From NCBI GenBank assembly GCA_963797175.1, contig CAWCOL010000009.1, positions 1,488,001 to 1,552,000 on the forward strand: a stretch of 64,000 bases of DNA, written 5' to 3'. Shown here piece after piece: positions 50,183 through 58,574 of this stretch. Position numbers and translations under genes: made by a program. Below the pieces are notes generated by a model, which worked only from the letters and a program-made list of their open reading frames with translations, did not search any database and had not been told where the DNA came from. Source of the stretch: DATLLN01 sp963797175. GTDB lineage: Bacteria > Actinomycetota > Thermoleophilia > Gaiellales > JAICJC01. How positions within the stretch are numbered: position 1 is the stretch's first letter; each line of letters starts with the position of its first letter.

Positions 50183-50874
50183 CCGGCGGCCGGGGTGCGC
50201 ACGACCACCCGCTCGCCGTCCTCGCCGCCGCTCAGCTCGAGCGACGCGCCGGCGATGGAGGCCCGCGTGCGCATCAGTTCGGTGCGGGTGCGCGCGTAGG
50301 GCAGGTCGGACAGCCGCGCGTGGCTGGCCTCGATCGTCAGCATCAGCTCGCCGCCGTCCTCGGCCAGCCCGACCTCGATCGCGTGGGCCCCGGCGCGGGC
50401 CGCTCCCACCGCGGCCTCCCGTGCGAGGCTGTAGAGCGCGGCATCCCGGCCCGGCGACGGGCGCCACTCGCCGGCCTGGCGGCGGAAGGTTGCGGGCACG
50501 CCGAAGTCCTCCTCGATCGACGAGCACAGCGCCTCCAGCGCGGGCGGCAGGCCGCGCTGCTCGAGCGCGACCGAGAACAGCCGGCCGGTGATCCGCCGCA
50601 GCTCCTCCGAGGCAGCGTCGGCGTGCTGCCCGAGCCGGGCGACGGCGTCCTGCGCGCCCTGCTCGTCGCCCTTGCTGAGCGCGTGGGCCGCCGCGTCCGC
50701 CATCAGCCGGATCGCGGCCACCAGCTGCTGCGGCCCGTCGTGCAGGTCGTGGGCGACCGCCTCGCGCTCATCGTCGAGGATGCGCAGCACCGAATCCAGC
50801 AGCTCCGTCTCGCCGCCTCCGACCGGCCCGCCCGGAGGCGGCTCGCGGTCCGTGCCGTCAGTCGATGAGGGCAT
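50179..50874 (-). CDS. NarX/DegS-type histidine kinase with degenerate ATP site
   Basis: 231 aa, soluble. A HisKA_3-like dimerisation helix with a normal phospho-acceptor region (EREAVAHDLHDGPQQLVAAI). The following ATPase-like domain has no recognisable N box (REAAVGAARAG in its place) and no DxGxG; the region reads TIEASHARLSDLPYARTR. Autophosphorylation with its own ATP site looks impossible as read. It could be phosphorylated by another kinase or act as a phosphatase. Overlaps the upstream regulator by 17 bases. Confidence 0.78.
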   Translation of the reverse strand: MPSSTDGTDREPPPGGPVGGGETELLDSVLRILDDEREAVAHDLHDGPQQLVAAIRLMADAAAHALSKGDEQGAQDAVARLGQHADAASEELRRITGRLFSVALEQRGLPPALEALCSSIEEDFGVPATFRRQAGEWRPSPGRDAALYSLAREAAVGAARAGAHAIEVGLAEDGGELMLTIEASHARLSDLPYARTRTELMRTRASIAGASLELSGGEDGERVVVRTPAAG

Positions 50875-51526
50875 AGCGGAGCGCCAGCGCCACCGCCTGG
50901 GTCCGGGTGTCGGCCTCCAGCTTGTTCATCGCGTTGCGGACGTGCGTGCGCACCGTCTCCGGGCTGATGAAGAGGCGGGAGGCGATCTCGGGGTTCGAGA
51001 AGCCGTTGGCGAGCAGGCCGAGGATCTCCCGCTCGCGGGTGGAGAGCGCGGGGATGCGCTCCGTCGCCTTGGGCGAGACCAGCTCGGAGGCGAGGGTGGG
51101 ATCGACGTACGCGCCGCCCTCGGCGACCCGCTTGACCGCCCGCACGATGTCGTCCGGCGGGGCGTCCTTGAGCACGTAGCCGCGGGCGCCGCAGTCCAGG
51201 CCCTCCGCCAGCAGCCCTCGCTCGCCGTGCGCGGTGTAGAGGATGATCGCGATCTCCGGATGCGCCGCGGTGATCTGCCGCGTCGCCTCGAACCCGTCCA
51301 TGCCCCGCATCCGCACGTCCATCAGGATCACGTCGGGGCGCCGGCGGTCGGCCATGTCGATGGCCGCCGTGCCGGTCGAACACTCGCCGATCACGGAGAT
51401 CTCGCGGTCGCGGGCGAGGATCATCTTGACCCCCTCGCGGACGGCGGCGTGGTCGTCCACCACCATGCACCTCACCTGGCCGCTCGCCCGCTCGCCCTGA
51501 CGTTCCGTTTCCTGCGTGGAACTCAT
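50858..51526 (-). CDS. NarL/FixJ-family response regulator
   Basis: 222 aa. Receiver (Asp in VILMDVRMRGMDG, Lys in GYVLKDAPP) and a C-terminal LuxR-type helix-turn-helix (ALSTREREILGLLANGFSNPEIAS, then ETVRTHVRNAMNKL). ATG 51526 is preferred over GTG 51529 because AGGTGG lies seven bases upstream. First gene of an operon with the degenerate kinase and PfkB-like protein; divergent from the CDF transporter. Confidence 0.9.
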   Translation of the reverse strand: MSSTQETERQGERASGQVRCMVVDDHAAVREGVKMILARDREISVIGECSTGTAAIDMADRRRPDVILMDVRMRGMDGFEATRQITAAHPEIAIILYTAHGERGLLAEGLDCGARGYVLKDAPPDDIVRAVKRVAEGGAYVDPTLASELVSPKATERIPALSTREREILGLLANGFSNPEIASRLFISPETVRTHVRNAMNKLEADTRTQAVALALRYALID

Positions 51527-51592
51527 CACTCGGCCACCTGGGAAGTTGACTCTGGTAAACGTCGGTATGGAGCCTCCCCTACAATCGCGGCC

Positions 51593-52939
51593 ATGTCAAC
51601 CGCCCGGCGGACGGCTCTGCTCTCGCTTGCCGCCGCGGTCGGCCTGGCCGCTTCCAAGCTTGCGGTCGGCCTGGCCACGGGGAGCCTCGGCGTGCTCGCA
51701 GAAGCCGTGCACTCCGCGCTCGACGCCGCCGCCGCCCTGCTGACCTTCTATGCCTTGGGCATCAGCGAGCGGCCGCCCGACGCCGCCCACCAGTACGGCC
51801 ACGGCAAGGCGCAGCATCTGTCCGCGCTGTTCGAGGCGCTGCTGTTGTCCGCTCTGGCGATCTGGATCGCCGCCACGGCGGTCGAGCGGCTGCGGTCGGG
51901 GTCGACCACGGTGGACGCGACCTGGTATGCGTTCGTCCTGCTGGGCGGGGTGCTGGTGGTCGACTTCACCCGCGCGACCGTCTCGCTGCGGGAGGGCCGT
52001 CGAGGCCGCAACGCGGCGCTGATCGCCAATGCGTACCACTTCGGCTCCGACCTGGCCGGCACGCTGGCGGTGCTGGTCGGGCTGGTGCTCGTCTCCGAGG
52101 GCGTCGCCGGCGGCGACGCGTGGGCCGCGCTGTTCGTCGCCGCGCTGGTGCTGGTGGCCGCCGCCCGGCTGGGGATCGGCAACGTGCACGTGCTGATGGA
52201 CCGCGCGCCGGCCGGCCTCGCCAACGAGGTGGAGGGCGCCGCGCGCGGGGTGCCCGGCGTCAGCGAGGTGCGCTCGGTGCGGGTCCGCGAGGCCGGTGGG
52301 GAGAGCTTCGCCGACGTCACCATCGGCGTGTCCCGGCTGGAGGGGCTGGAGCGCTCGCACAGGACGATGGACCTGGTCGAGGCGGCCGTGCGCGACCGCA
52401 TCGGCCCCTCGCAGGTGACCGTGCACGTCGAGCCGACGGCGGGCCACGAGCGGGCGAACGACCGCGTCGCGGCCGCGGCGCTGCGCGTGCCGGGCGTCGT
52501 CGAGACGCACAACATCACCGTGCTGGAGGGCAGGACCGGGCGGTCGGTGACGCTCCACGCGCGGCTGGCGGAGGACCTGACGCTGGCCTCGGCCGCCACC
52601 GTCATCGCCCGCCTCAAGGACGAGATCGAGCGCGAGGTGGATGCGGCCCGCGTCTACGTGCACGTCGAGCCGTTCGCCCCGGACGCCCAGGCGGCCCGCG
52701 ACGTCAGCCTGGACGAGCCGGAGCTGACGGCGCGGGCGCGCGAGGCGATCCGCGGGGTGACCGGCCGCGACCCCGAGCTGGTGGTGTACCGCCAGGGGCC
52801 GCGGCTGCTGGTCGTGGCGTCGGTGCGGGGAGACCCCGCGGTGTCCGTCCGCGAGGGCCACGCGATCGCAAGCCGTGTGGAGGATGCGGTGCGCGCGGCC
52901 CTCGAGTCGGTGGACGACGTCATCGTCGAGGTGGTCTGA
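51593..52939 (+). CDS. Cation diffusion facilitator with three C-terminal dimer-like domains
   Basis: 448 aa against about 300 for most CDF proteins. Six-helix transporter domain (1-205) with metal-site Asp/His in AEAVHSALDAAAALL and YHFGSDLAG. Then three successive ZT-dimer-like modules: about 210-285 (ending VTVHVEP), 290-365 (ending VYVHVEP) and 375-448, the third more divergent. It exports Zn, Mn or Fe in exchange for protons; the extra cytosolic modules may add metal sensing. TACAAT lies seven bases before ATG 51593. Confidence 0.86.
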   Translation: MSTARRTALLSLAAAVGLAASKLAVGLATGSLGVLAEAVHSALDAAAALLTFYALGISERPPDAAHQYGHGKAQHLSALFEALLLSALAIWIAATAVERLRSGSTTVDATWYAFVLLGGVLVVDFTRATVSLREGRRGRNAALIANAYHFGSDLAGTLAVLVGLVLVSEGVAGGDAWAALFVAALVLVAAARLGIGNVHVLMDRAPAGLANEVEGAARGVPGVSEVRSVRVREAGGESFADVTIGVSRLEGLERSHRTMDLVEAAVRDRIGPSQVTVHVEPTAGHERANDRVAAAALRVPGVVETHNITVLEGRTGRSVTLHARLAEDLTLASAATVIARLKDEIEREVDAARVYVHVEPFAPDAQAARDVSLDEPELTARAREAIRGVTGRDPELVVYRQGPRLLVVASVRGDPAVSVREGHAIASRVEDAVRAALESVDDVIVEVV

Positions 52940-52944
52940 TCTGA

Positions 52945-54133
52945 CTAGTGGCTGGCGAGCGTGACGTTGACCGTCATCGTCTTGCCGTCCCGCACCACCA
53001 CGAGCGTGACCTGGTCGCCGGGCTTCTTCGACGCGATCGCGTCGCTCAGCACCGAGAACTGCTTGACGTCGTGGCCGTCGATCTTGGTGATGATGTCGCC
53101 GCCCAGCTTGTAGGTGACGCCGCTGATGGTGGCCTGTGTGGTGCCGCCCTTGATGCCGGCCTTCTCGGCGGGCGAGCCCTTCTGCACGGTGGCGACGAGC
53201 ACGCCGTAGGAGACGGGCAGGTTGAGGGCCTTGGCGATCTGCGGGGTGAGCGGCTCGCCGAGGATGCCGATGTAGGTGTGCGTGGCCTTGCCGCTGGAGA
53301 TGATCTGCTCGGCCACCCGCTTGGCGGTGTTGATCGGGACGGCGAAGCCGATGCCGATGTTGCCGCTCTCGGGGTTGTCGGGGTTGTCGGACAGGATCTG
53401 GCTGTTGATGCCGATCACCTGGCCGTCGGCGTCGATCAGCGGGCCGCCGGAGTTGCCGTGGTTGATGGCGGCGTCCGTCTGGATCGCGCCGTAGATGTCG
53501 GTGTTGGCCTGGAGGGACGAGATCGTGCGGTCGAGGGCCGAGACGATGCCCGACGTGACCGTGCGGGACTCGCCCAGCGGGTTGCCGATCGCGACGACGG
53601 AGTCGCCGACCTGCACCTGGTCGGAGTTGCCGATGGCCAGCGGCTTCAGTGCCGAAGCCGGCACGTTGACGCCCTGGAGCACGGCGACGTCGGTGCTCTT
53701 GTCGAGCCCGATCACCTTGGCGTCGTAGGTCGCGCCGCCGCTGAAGCCGATCTGCACCTTGCTGGCGCCGACGACGACATGGGCGTTGGTCAGGATGTGG
53801 CCCTCCGTGTCGATCACGAAGCCGGAGCCCAGCGACTGCGGCCTGCTGCTGCTGGGGCGCGCCGAACCCGAACGGGTTCTGCTGGGAGGAGGAAGACGTG
53901 GTCGTGGTGGCGGTGACGACGACCACGCCGGGGGCCGAGCGGCGGTAGATCTGGTTGATGGTCAGTGCCCCGGACGTCGGCTTGAACGACGTCGGTGTCG
54001 TCGTCGCCGCCGTCTGGCGGACGATCGTCGTGGTGCTGTGCGAGCTCTCGTTTGAGGTGACGGCATACGCGGTGCCGCCGCTGATGAGTGCGGTGGCGAC
54101 GAGAAGTCCACCGATGCGAAGACTGTTGGTCAT
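52945..54133 (-). CDS. HtrA/DegP-like serine protease with PDZ domain, one frameshift
   Basis: About 395 aa after repair. Membrane anchor (residues 8-28), Ser/Thr linker, trypsin-like domain with complete triad (His in TNAHVVV, Asp in KSTDVAVLQ, Ser in NHGNSGGPL), and one C-terminal PDZ domain (about 290-390). Periplasmic protein quality control. The frame changes in a CAG-rich stretch near 53845: APQQQQAA continues as SLGSGFVIDTEGH in the next frame, so one base is missing or extra. The C-terminal 290-residue ORF alone would lack the anchor. Start ATG 54133. Confidence 0.87.
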
Positions 54134-54143
54134 GCGAGGATTT

Positions 54144-54578
54144 CTAGGTGGGGGGAATTGATGCGCCGTTGAGCCGGTTGGAGCTCGATGAGATGCGCGC
54201 GTCGAGCATGCCGCCGAGAACGGCCAGGCCCGCAACCAGCGCCAGCGCCAGCAGGTGGCCGGCGGTCACCGCCAGCGAGTCGGACATCCCGTCGCGCCAT
54301 ACCCAGGCCAGGTGCAGCAGCACCCCGATCGAGCCGGCAATGGCGATCGCGTCGGCGATCGGCCTGCCCGTCCCCCGCTCCATCCAGCGGGCCACGCGTC
54401 CGGCCCACAGCGTCAACGCCAGCACGATCGCCAGCGCGGCGCCATGGTCGAAGGCGATCCGCCGCCGCTCCTGGAAGTCGCTCGCGCCGCCCCAGACCAG
54501 GGCGAGGTGCGCGAGCACGACGAGAGCGGCGCAGAAGGCCGCCACGGACGCCAGCGTTCGCAGGCTGTTGGCGTTCAT
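54144..54578 (-). CDS. Four-helix membrane protein of unknown function
   Basis: 144 aa. Four helices, no catalytic motif. ATG 54578 is set by TACCAT exactly six bases upstream; the longer ORF to 54659 crosses the divergent promoter. It ends ten bases before the HtrA start, so the two are probably co-transcribed. Conserved-looking polar residues (DFQERRRIAFDHG) lie between helices 1 and 2. Confidence 0.65.
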   Translation of the reverse strand: MNANSLRTLASVAAFCAALVVLAHLALVWGGASDFQERRRIAFDHGAALAIVLALTLWAGRVARWMERGTGRPIADAIAIAGSIGVLLHLAWVWRDGMSDSLAVTAGHLLALALVAGLAVLGGMLDARISSSSNRLNGASIPPT

Positions 54579-54595
54579 GCCGGTATGGTACCGGC
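54579..54595. promoter_or_regulatory. Palindromic divergent leaderless promoter
   Basis: GCCGGTA-TGG-TACCGGC is a perfect 7-bp inverted repeat. It contains the plus-strand -10 TATGGT (54584-54589, nine bases before ATG 54599) and the minus-strand -10 TACCAT (54590-54585, six bases before ATG 54578). Both start codons are 21 bases apart, so initiation in the two directions should be mutually exclusive. Confidence 0.6.
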
Positions 54596-54598
54596 CGC

Positions 54599-55562
54599 AT
54601 GCGAGCCCGCCTGGTCGTGAACCCCACCTCGAGCGGCGTCGACGAGGCGCTGATCGCACGCGTGGCGGCCCTGCTCCGGCCCGCCTGCGAGGTCGAGGTG
54701 GAGCGCACCGAGCGCGCGGGGCACGCCGGTGAGCTGGCGGCGCGGCGCGGGGGCCGACCTGGTGATCGCGATGGGCGGCGACGGCACCTACAACGAGGTC
54801 GTGAACGGCCTCGCCGACGGCGTCCCCCTGGGGGTGCTGCCCGCCGGCGCGACCAGCGTCTTCGCCCGCCAGCTCGGCTGGCCGCGAGGCGTGGAGGACG
54901 CCGCCCGCGGCCTGGCCGGCGCGATCGCCGCCCGGTCGCTGCGCCGGATCGGGCTGGGCCGCCTGGACGGCCGCCGCTTCACCTTCTCCGCGGGCATGGG
55001 GCTCGAGGCCGACGCGATGCGGCTCGTGGACGAGCAGCGGTCGCTGCGCAGCGACCGGCGGCGGCCGAGCGACCTGCGCGTGGTCGGTGCAGCGCTGCGC
55101 GCCCTCCGTGCCGACGGCTGGTCACTGCCGGCGCGGATGACGGTGCGGGACGGCGGCCGGCAGCTGCGCTGCGCCTACCTGGCCGTCGCCAACGCGCACC
55201 CCTACACGTACTTCGGCCCGCTCAGCGTGCGCACAACGCCGCGCGCCGGGCCGGACACCGCCCTCGACGCCGCCGTCGCCGGCGAGCTGCGCACGCGCGA
55301 CCTGTGGCGGCTCGGCGTCTACGGGCTGGTCTGGCCGCGGCACGCGTCGGGCGGCGACCGGCGCGTCGCGTACCTGCACGATCGCGCGCACCTCACGGTC
55401 GAGTGCGACGAGCCGGTGTCTGTGCAGCTGGACGGCGAGTACCTGGGCCGCGTCACGTCGGCCGACATCCGCTACGAGCCGGACGCGATCAGCGTGTACG
55501 TTCCGCCGGCGGGAGACCGGGCCCGGGGCCCGGCCCCGGCAGGGGCAGCGGCAGGTAGCTGA
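54599..55562 (+). CDS. Diacylglycerol-kinase-family lipid kinase, one frameshift
   Basis: About 320 aa after repair. N-terminal RLVVNPTSSG and the nucleotide motif MGGDGTYNEVVNGL, then GVLPAGATSVFARQLG, and a C-terminal beta domain (VECDEPVSVQLDGEYLG). Phosphorylates diacylglycerol, sphingoid or similar lipids. The frame changes near 54748 (HAGELAAR continues as AGADLVIAMGG), explained by an extra C in CGGCGCGGGGG. ATG 54599 lies nine bases after TATGGT in a shared divergent promoter. The end overlaps the convergent protease gene by 74 bases. Confidence 0.82.
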
Positions 55563-56346
55563 CGCCGGGCCGGCCACGGCCGGGCTGGGGGAAGAGCGCC
55601 ATCAGGTCGTAGATCTCCTCGGGCAGGCCCGCCTCGACCGCGATGCCCATCTCCCGTGCGCGGTCGACGGTGATCGGGAAGTCGTGGGTGAAGTAGCCGC
55701 CGGCGAGCAGGTCGGCCAGCTCGCGCGCCTTCTCCGGCTCCATCCTGTCGTCGAGCAGGTCGGTGACGAACGAGAGCACCTGGCGCTGGGCCTTCTCGGC
55801 CACGTCGGCGAGCACCAGGAACCGGTCGTCGATCTGCGCCAGCTCCTTGTTCGCGACCACGCGCAGGATCGACGCGGCGGGCATCTCACCCAGCTGCGGG
55901 TCGACCGGCCCCAGCACCGCCTGCGCGTCCATCCGGATCTCGTCGGCCGCGAGCGCCACCAGCGTCCCGCCCGACATCGCGTAGTGCGGCACGAACACCG
56001 TCACCTTGGCAGGGTGGTCGCGCACCGCGTGGGCGATCTGCTCGGCCGCCAGCACCAGCCCGCCCGGCGTGTGGAGGATGAGGTCGATCGGGGTCGTGTC
56101 GTCCGTCAGGCGGATCGCCCGCAGCACCGCCTCGGAGTCGTCGATGTCGATGAAGCGGACCAGCGGGACGCCGAACAGCCCCAGCCGCTCCTGGCGGTGG
56201 ATGATCGTGATCACCACGCTGCCGCGCCGGTGCTGGAACGCCCGCAGCTTGCGCGTGCGGGCGGCGACCACCGCCCGCTGCCGCATCAGCGGCGCGATCA
56301 CCGTCAGGAAGATCAGGGCCACCAGGCCCAGGAGCACCCACGCCAT
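55489..56346 (-). CDS. SDH/ClpP-fold membrane serine protease (SppA-like)
   Basis: 285 aa. One N-terminal helix (residues 2-20), then a ClpP/crotonase-fold domain: HTPGGLVLAAEQIA, nucleophile Ser in HYAMSGGTLVALAAD and MDAQAVLGPVDPQLG, typical of the SDH (serine dehydrogenase proteinase) group. It may process signal peptides or membrane proteins. ATG 56346 is preferred because TAGGTT lies eight bases upstream; ATG 56379 is also in frame. The Pro/Gly-rich tail overlaps the lipid-kinase gene. Confidence 0.82.
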   Translation of the reverse strand: MAWVLLGLVALIFLTVIAPLMRQRAVVAARTRKLRAFQHRRGSVVITIIHRQERLGLFGVPLVRFIDIDDSEAVLRAIRLTDDTTPIDLILHTPGGLVLAAEQIAHAVRDHPAKVTVFVPHYAMSGGTLVALAADEIRMDAQAVLGPVDPQLGEMPAASILRVVANKELAQIDDRFLVLADVAEKAQRQVLSFVTDLLDDRMEPEKARELADLLAGGYFTHDFPITVDRAREMGIAVEAGLPEEIYDLMALFPQPGRGRPGVSYLPLPLPGPGPGPGLPPAERTR

Positions 56347-56397
56347 CGCCGCCAAACCTAGCAGTCTGACAGCGCGCATCTATGATTGGCGGCGCTC

Positions 56398-56943
56398 ATG
56401 GACCTGCTCATCGCCCTCAGCCAGGGACTCGGGCTGGCCGTCGCGGCCGGCTTCGTCGCCGCCCCGCCGGTCGCCTTCGCGTCCACCGCCGCCTACCTCG
56501 GGTTCGAGACCGGGGCGATCGGCATCGCCGACGACGGCATCGTCCTGGCGATCGCCTGGGCCGCGACCATCGTCGAGGTGCTGGTCGACGCCGTCTGGCC
56601 GGGCGCGCAGGCCGGAGCGCGGCTGGCACGAAAGGCGATCGGCGGCGGCATCGCGTTCGAGCTGATCGCGGGCGACCAGCTGCCGTGGGCGGGGCTGGCA
56701 ATCGGCGCGCTGGTCGCGCTGGCCGTGGCAATGGCGCTGCGGCACGTCCGGGCCGGCGCGGTCAAGGCGGGCGGCGACCTGCGAGGGACGGCCGTGATCG
56801 AGGACGGGGCCGGCATCGCCGGCTCGGCCGTCGGCCTGATCCCCTTCGTCGGCATCGTGATGGCCATCGCCGCCGGCGGCCTCGTCGTGCGGGCCCGCAG
56901 GCACGAGCGGGAGAAGTACAAGGGCCTGCGCGTGCTCCGCTAG
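56398..56943 (+). CDS. DUF4126-like membrane protein
   Basis: 181 aa, about five hydrophobic segments with Gly/Ala-rich helices, ending in a basic tail (RARRHEREKYKGLRVLR). Resembles DUF4126; role unknown. ATG 56398 is chosen over an in-frame TTG at 56386; TATGAT at 56381-56386 may be the -10. The following 165-bp repeat starts 20 bases after its stop codon. Confidence 0.68.
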   Translation: MDLLIALSQGLGLAVAAGFVAAPPVAFASTAAYLGFETGAIGIADDGIVLAIAWAATIVEVLVDAVWPGAQAGARLARKAIGGGIAFELIAGDQLPWAGLAIGALVALAVAMALRHVRAGAVKAGGDLRGTAVIEDGAGIAGSAVGLIPFVGIVMAIAAGGLVVRARRHEREKYKGLRVLR

Positions 56944-56963
56944 TTCCTGGAGTCGATGATCTG

Positions 56964-57128
56964 GATGGTTGGTTCCGCGGGATTCGTGGCTTTGGGGGTG
57001 GTCCAGCGTCGCTCAGGCGGCGCGGGCGTCCGCAGGGCAGGCTGGATGAAGCCTGTTCAAGGACGCGCGTGGTGTCTGAGCCTCGCTGGGCCCCTACCAG
57101 AGCTGTGAAGCTCGTGGAATCAATCATC
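56964..57128 (+). repeat. 165-bp intergenic palindromic element, copy B
   Basis: Ends GATGGTTGGTTCC (56964-56976) and GGAATCAATCATC (57116-57128) are inverted repeats with two mismatches. Internal helices by position: 57000-57008 with 57084-57092, 57011-57017 with 57075-57081, 57026-57031 with 57061-57066, and a terminal hairpin 57038-57043 with 57050-57055 (loop GGATGA). Same orientation relative to flanking genes as copy A. Here the next gene's -10 (TAGCAT, 57129-57134) abuts the right end, so the element is upstream of that message, not in its 5' leader. Confidence 0.85.
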
Positions 57129-57134
57129 TAGCAT
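57129..57134 (+). promoter_or_regulatory. -10 element abutting repeat B
   Basis: TAGCAT, then CCGGCT, then GTG 57141: the six-base leaderless spacing. The first base follows directly after the repeat's right end, so the repeat occupies the -35 region. Confidence 0.6.
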
Positions 57135-57140
57135 CCGGCT

Positions 57141-58562
57141 GTGGCCAAGAAGGTGATCCTGGCCGTCATCGACGGCCTCGGGCCCGAGCTGCTGGATCGA
57201 GCGATCGCGGCCGGGCACGCCCCCACGATCGCTCGGCTCGCCGAGCTCGGATCCCGGTCTGACGCCTGCGTCTCGACGTTTCCGTCGCTGACACCGGTCT
57301 GTCTGACGGCGCTGGTGACGGGCGAGCACCCGGCCCGCTCGGGCATCCCCGGGATGACCTGGTACAGCCGTGACGAGCGCCGGTTCGTCGAGTACGGATC
57401 GTCCTTCATGGCAACGCTGGCCGAGGGCACGCGGCAGATGGTCGAGGACGTCCTGGTCAACTTCAACCTCGTCCACCTGTCGCCCCATGTGGAGACGTTG
57501 TTCGAGTCGCTGGAGGACGCCGGGCTGGTCACGGCCGCGGTCAACTGCTACGTCTGCCGTGGCCGGGTGCGACATCCCCTCGCCCGGCCCTCGGCGCGGC
57601 GGATCGCCCGGCGGCTGGGGCTCGTGGACGCGGTCTACGGCCCTCGCCGGTACTTCTTCGGTGAGCTGTTCGCGACCGACGAGACCGGGGCGCCGCGCAA
57701 CTTCGGCGGCTCGGTCGACCGCCACGGCGGCCACGTCGCTCGCTGGCTGGTGACCCGGGACGGGTTCGACTTCCTCTTCCTCTACCTGTACGAGACGGAC
57801 GCGGCGCAGCACAACGCCGGCGACGTGATGGGCGCCGTCGCCCAGGCAGACAACGGGCTCGCCCTGCTGGTCGAGGCCGCCGGCGGCTGGGAGCCGTTCC
57901 TGGAGCGCTACGCGGTCGCGGTCGTCGCCGACCACTCCCAGAGCGCGGTCGAGCAGATCAGCGACCTTTCCGCCGCCTGCCGCGACCTGCGCCTGTTCCG
58001 CTCGAGCCGTCATGACGACCCCGACCGCTGCGATCTCGCGCTGGCCACCGGCAACCGCGTGGCGATGGCCTACCTGCTGCCCGGCGGCAGCCTGACCGCC
58101 CCGGAGCTGGGTCATCGCCTTGCCCGCGACCCGGCGGCGGACGTCGTCATGTGGCGTGAGGGCAGCTGGTTCGCCGTGCGCCGCGAGGGCGGCGAGCTGC
58201 GGTTCCGCGAGGGCGGCGACCACATCGACCCGCGCGGCAACGCCTGGACGTTGGCGGGCGACGCCGCCCTGCTCGACCCGGCCCTCTACCCGAACGCGCT
58301 GGAGCGGATCGCGGGCGCGCTCGGCAGCCGGCGGGCCGGCGACGTGATCGTCTCGGCGCGTCCCGGCTGGGAGTTCACCGACGCCGGCGGCGTCCACCAC
58401 GAGGGCGGCGGCAGCCACGGCTCGCTGCACGCCGTGGACTCGCTGGTGCCGCTGATCACGGTCGGCATCGAGCCGCCGCCCGTGCCCTCCATCACCGACG
58501 TCGCCCCCATGATCCGGCGTCACCTGCTGGTCGCTACGGGAACTCCCATCCACGCAAGCTAG
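57141..58562 (+). CDS. Alkaline phosphatase family (type I phosphodiesterase/nucleotide pyrophosphatase) protein
   Basis: 473 aa, cytoplasmic, no signal peptide. Metal/nucleophile arrangement of the superfamily: VIDGLGPELLD, nucleophile Thr in FPSLTPVCLTAL, Asp/His sites in YLYETDAAQHNAG, VVADHSQSAVEQ and GGSHGSLHA. Hydrolyses phosphodiesters, perhaps nucleotide sugars or lipid-linked sugars. Neighbours downstream (GtrA, polytopic membrane protein) suggest an envelope-glycan context. GTG start six bases after TAGCAT. Confidence 0.85.
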   Translation: MAKKVILAVIDGLGPELLDRAIAAGHAPTIARLAELGSRSDACVSTFPSLTPVCLTALVTGEHPARSGIPGMTWYSRDERRFVEYGSSFMATLAEGTRQMVEDVLVNFNLVHLSPHVETLFESLEDAGLVTAAVNCYVCRGRVRHPLARPSARRIARRLGLVDAVYGPRRYFFGELFATDETGAPRNFGGSVDRHGGHVARWLVTRDGFDFLFLYLYETDAAQHNAGDVMGAVAQADNGLALLVEAAGGWEPFLERYAVAVVADHSQSAVEQISDLSAACRDLRLFRSSRHDDPDRCDLALATGNRVAMAYLLPGGSLTAPELGHRLARDPAADVVMWREGSWFAVRREGGELRFREGGDHIDPRGNAWTLAGDAALLDPALYPNALERIAGALGSRRAGDVIVSARPGWEFTDAGGVHHEGGGSHGSLHAVDSLVPLITVGIEPPPVPSITDVAPMIRRHLLVATGTPIHAS

Positions 58563-58574
58563 GATCCGCGGACG

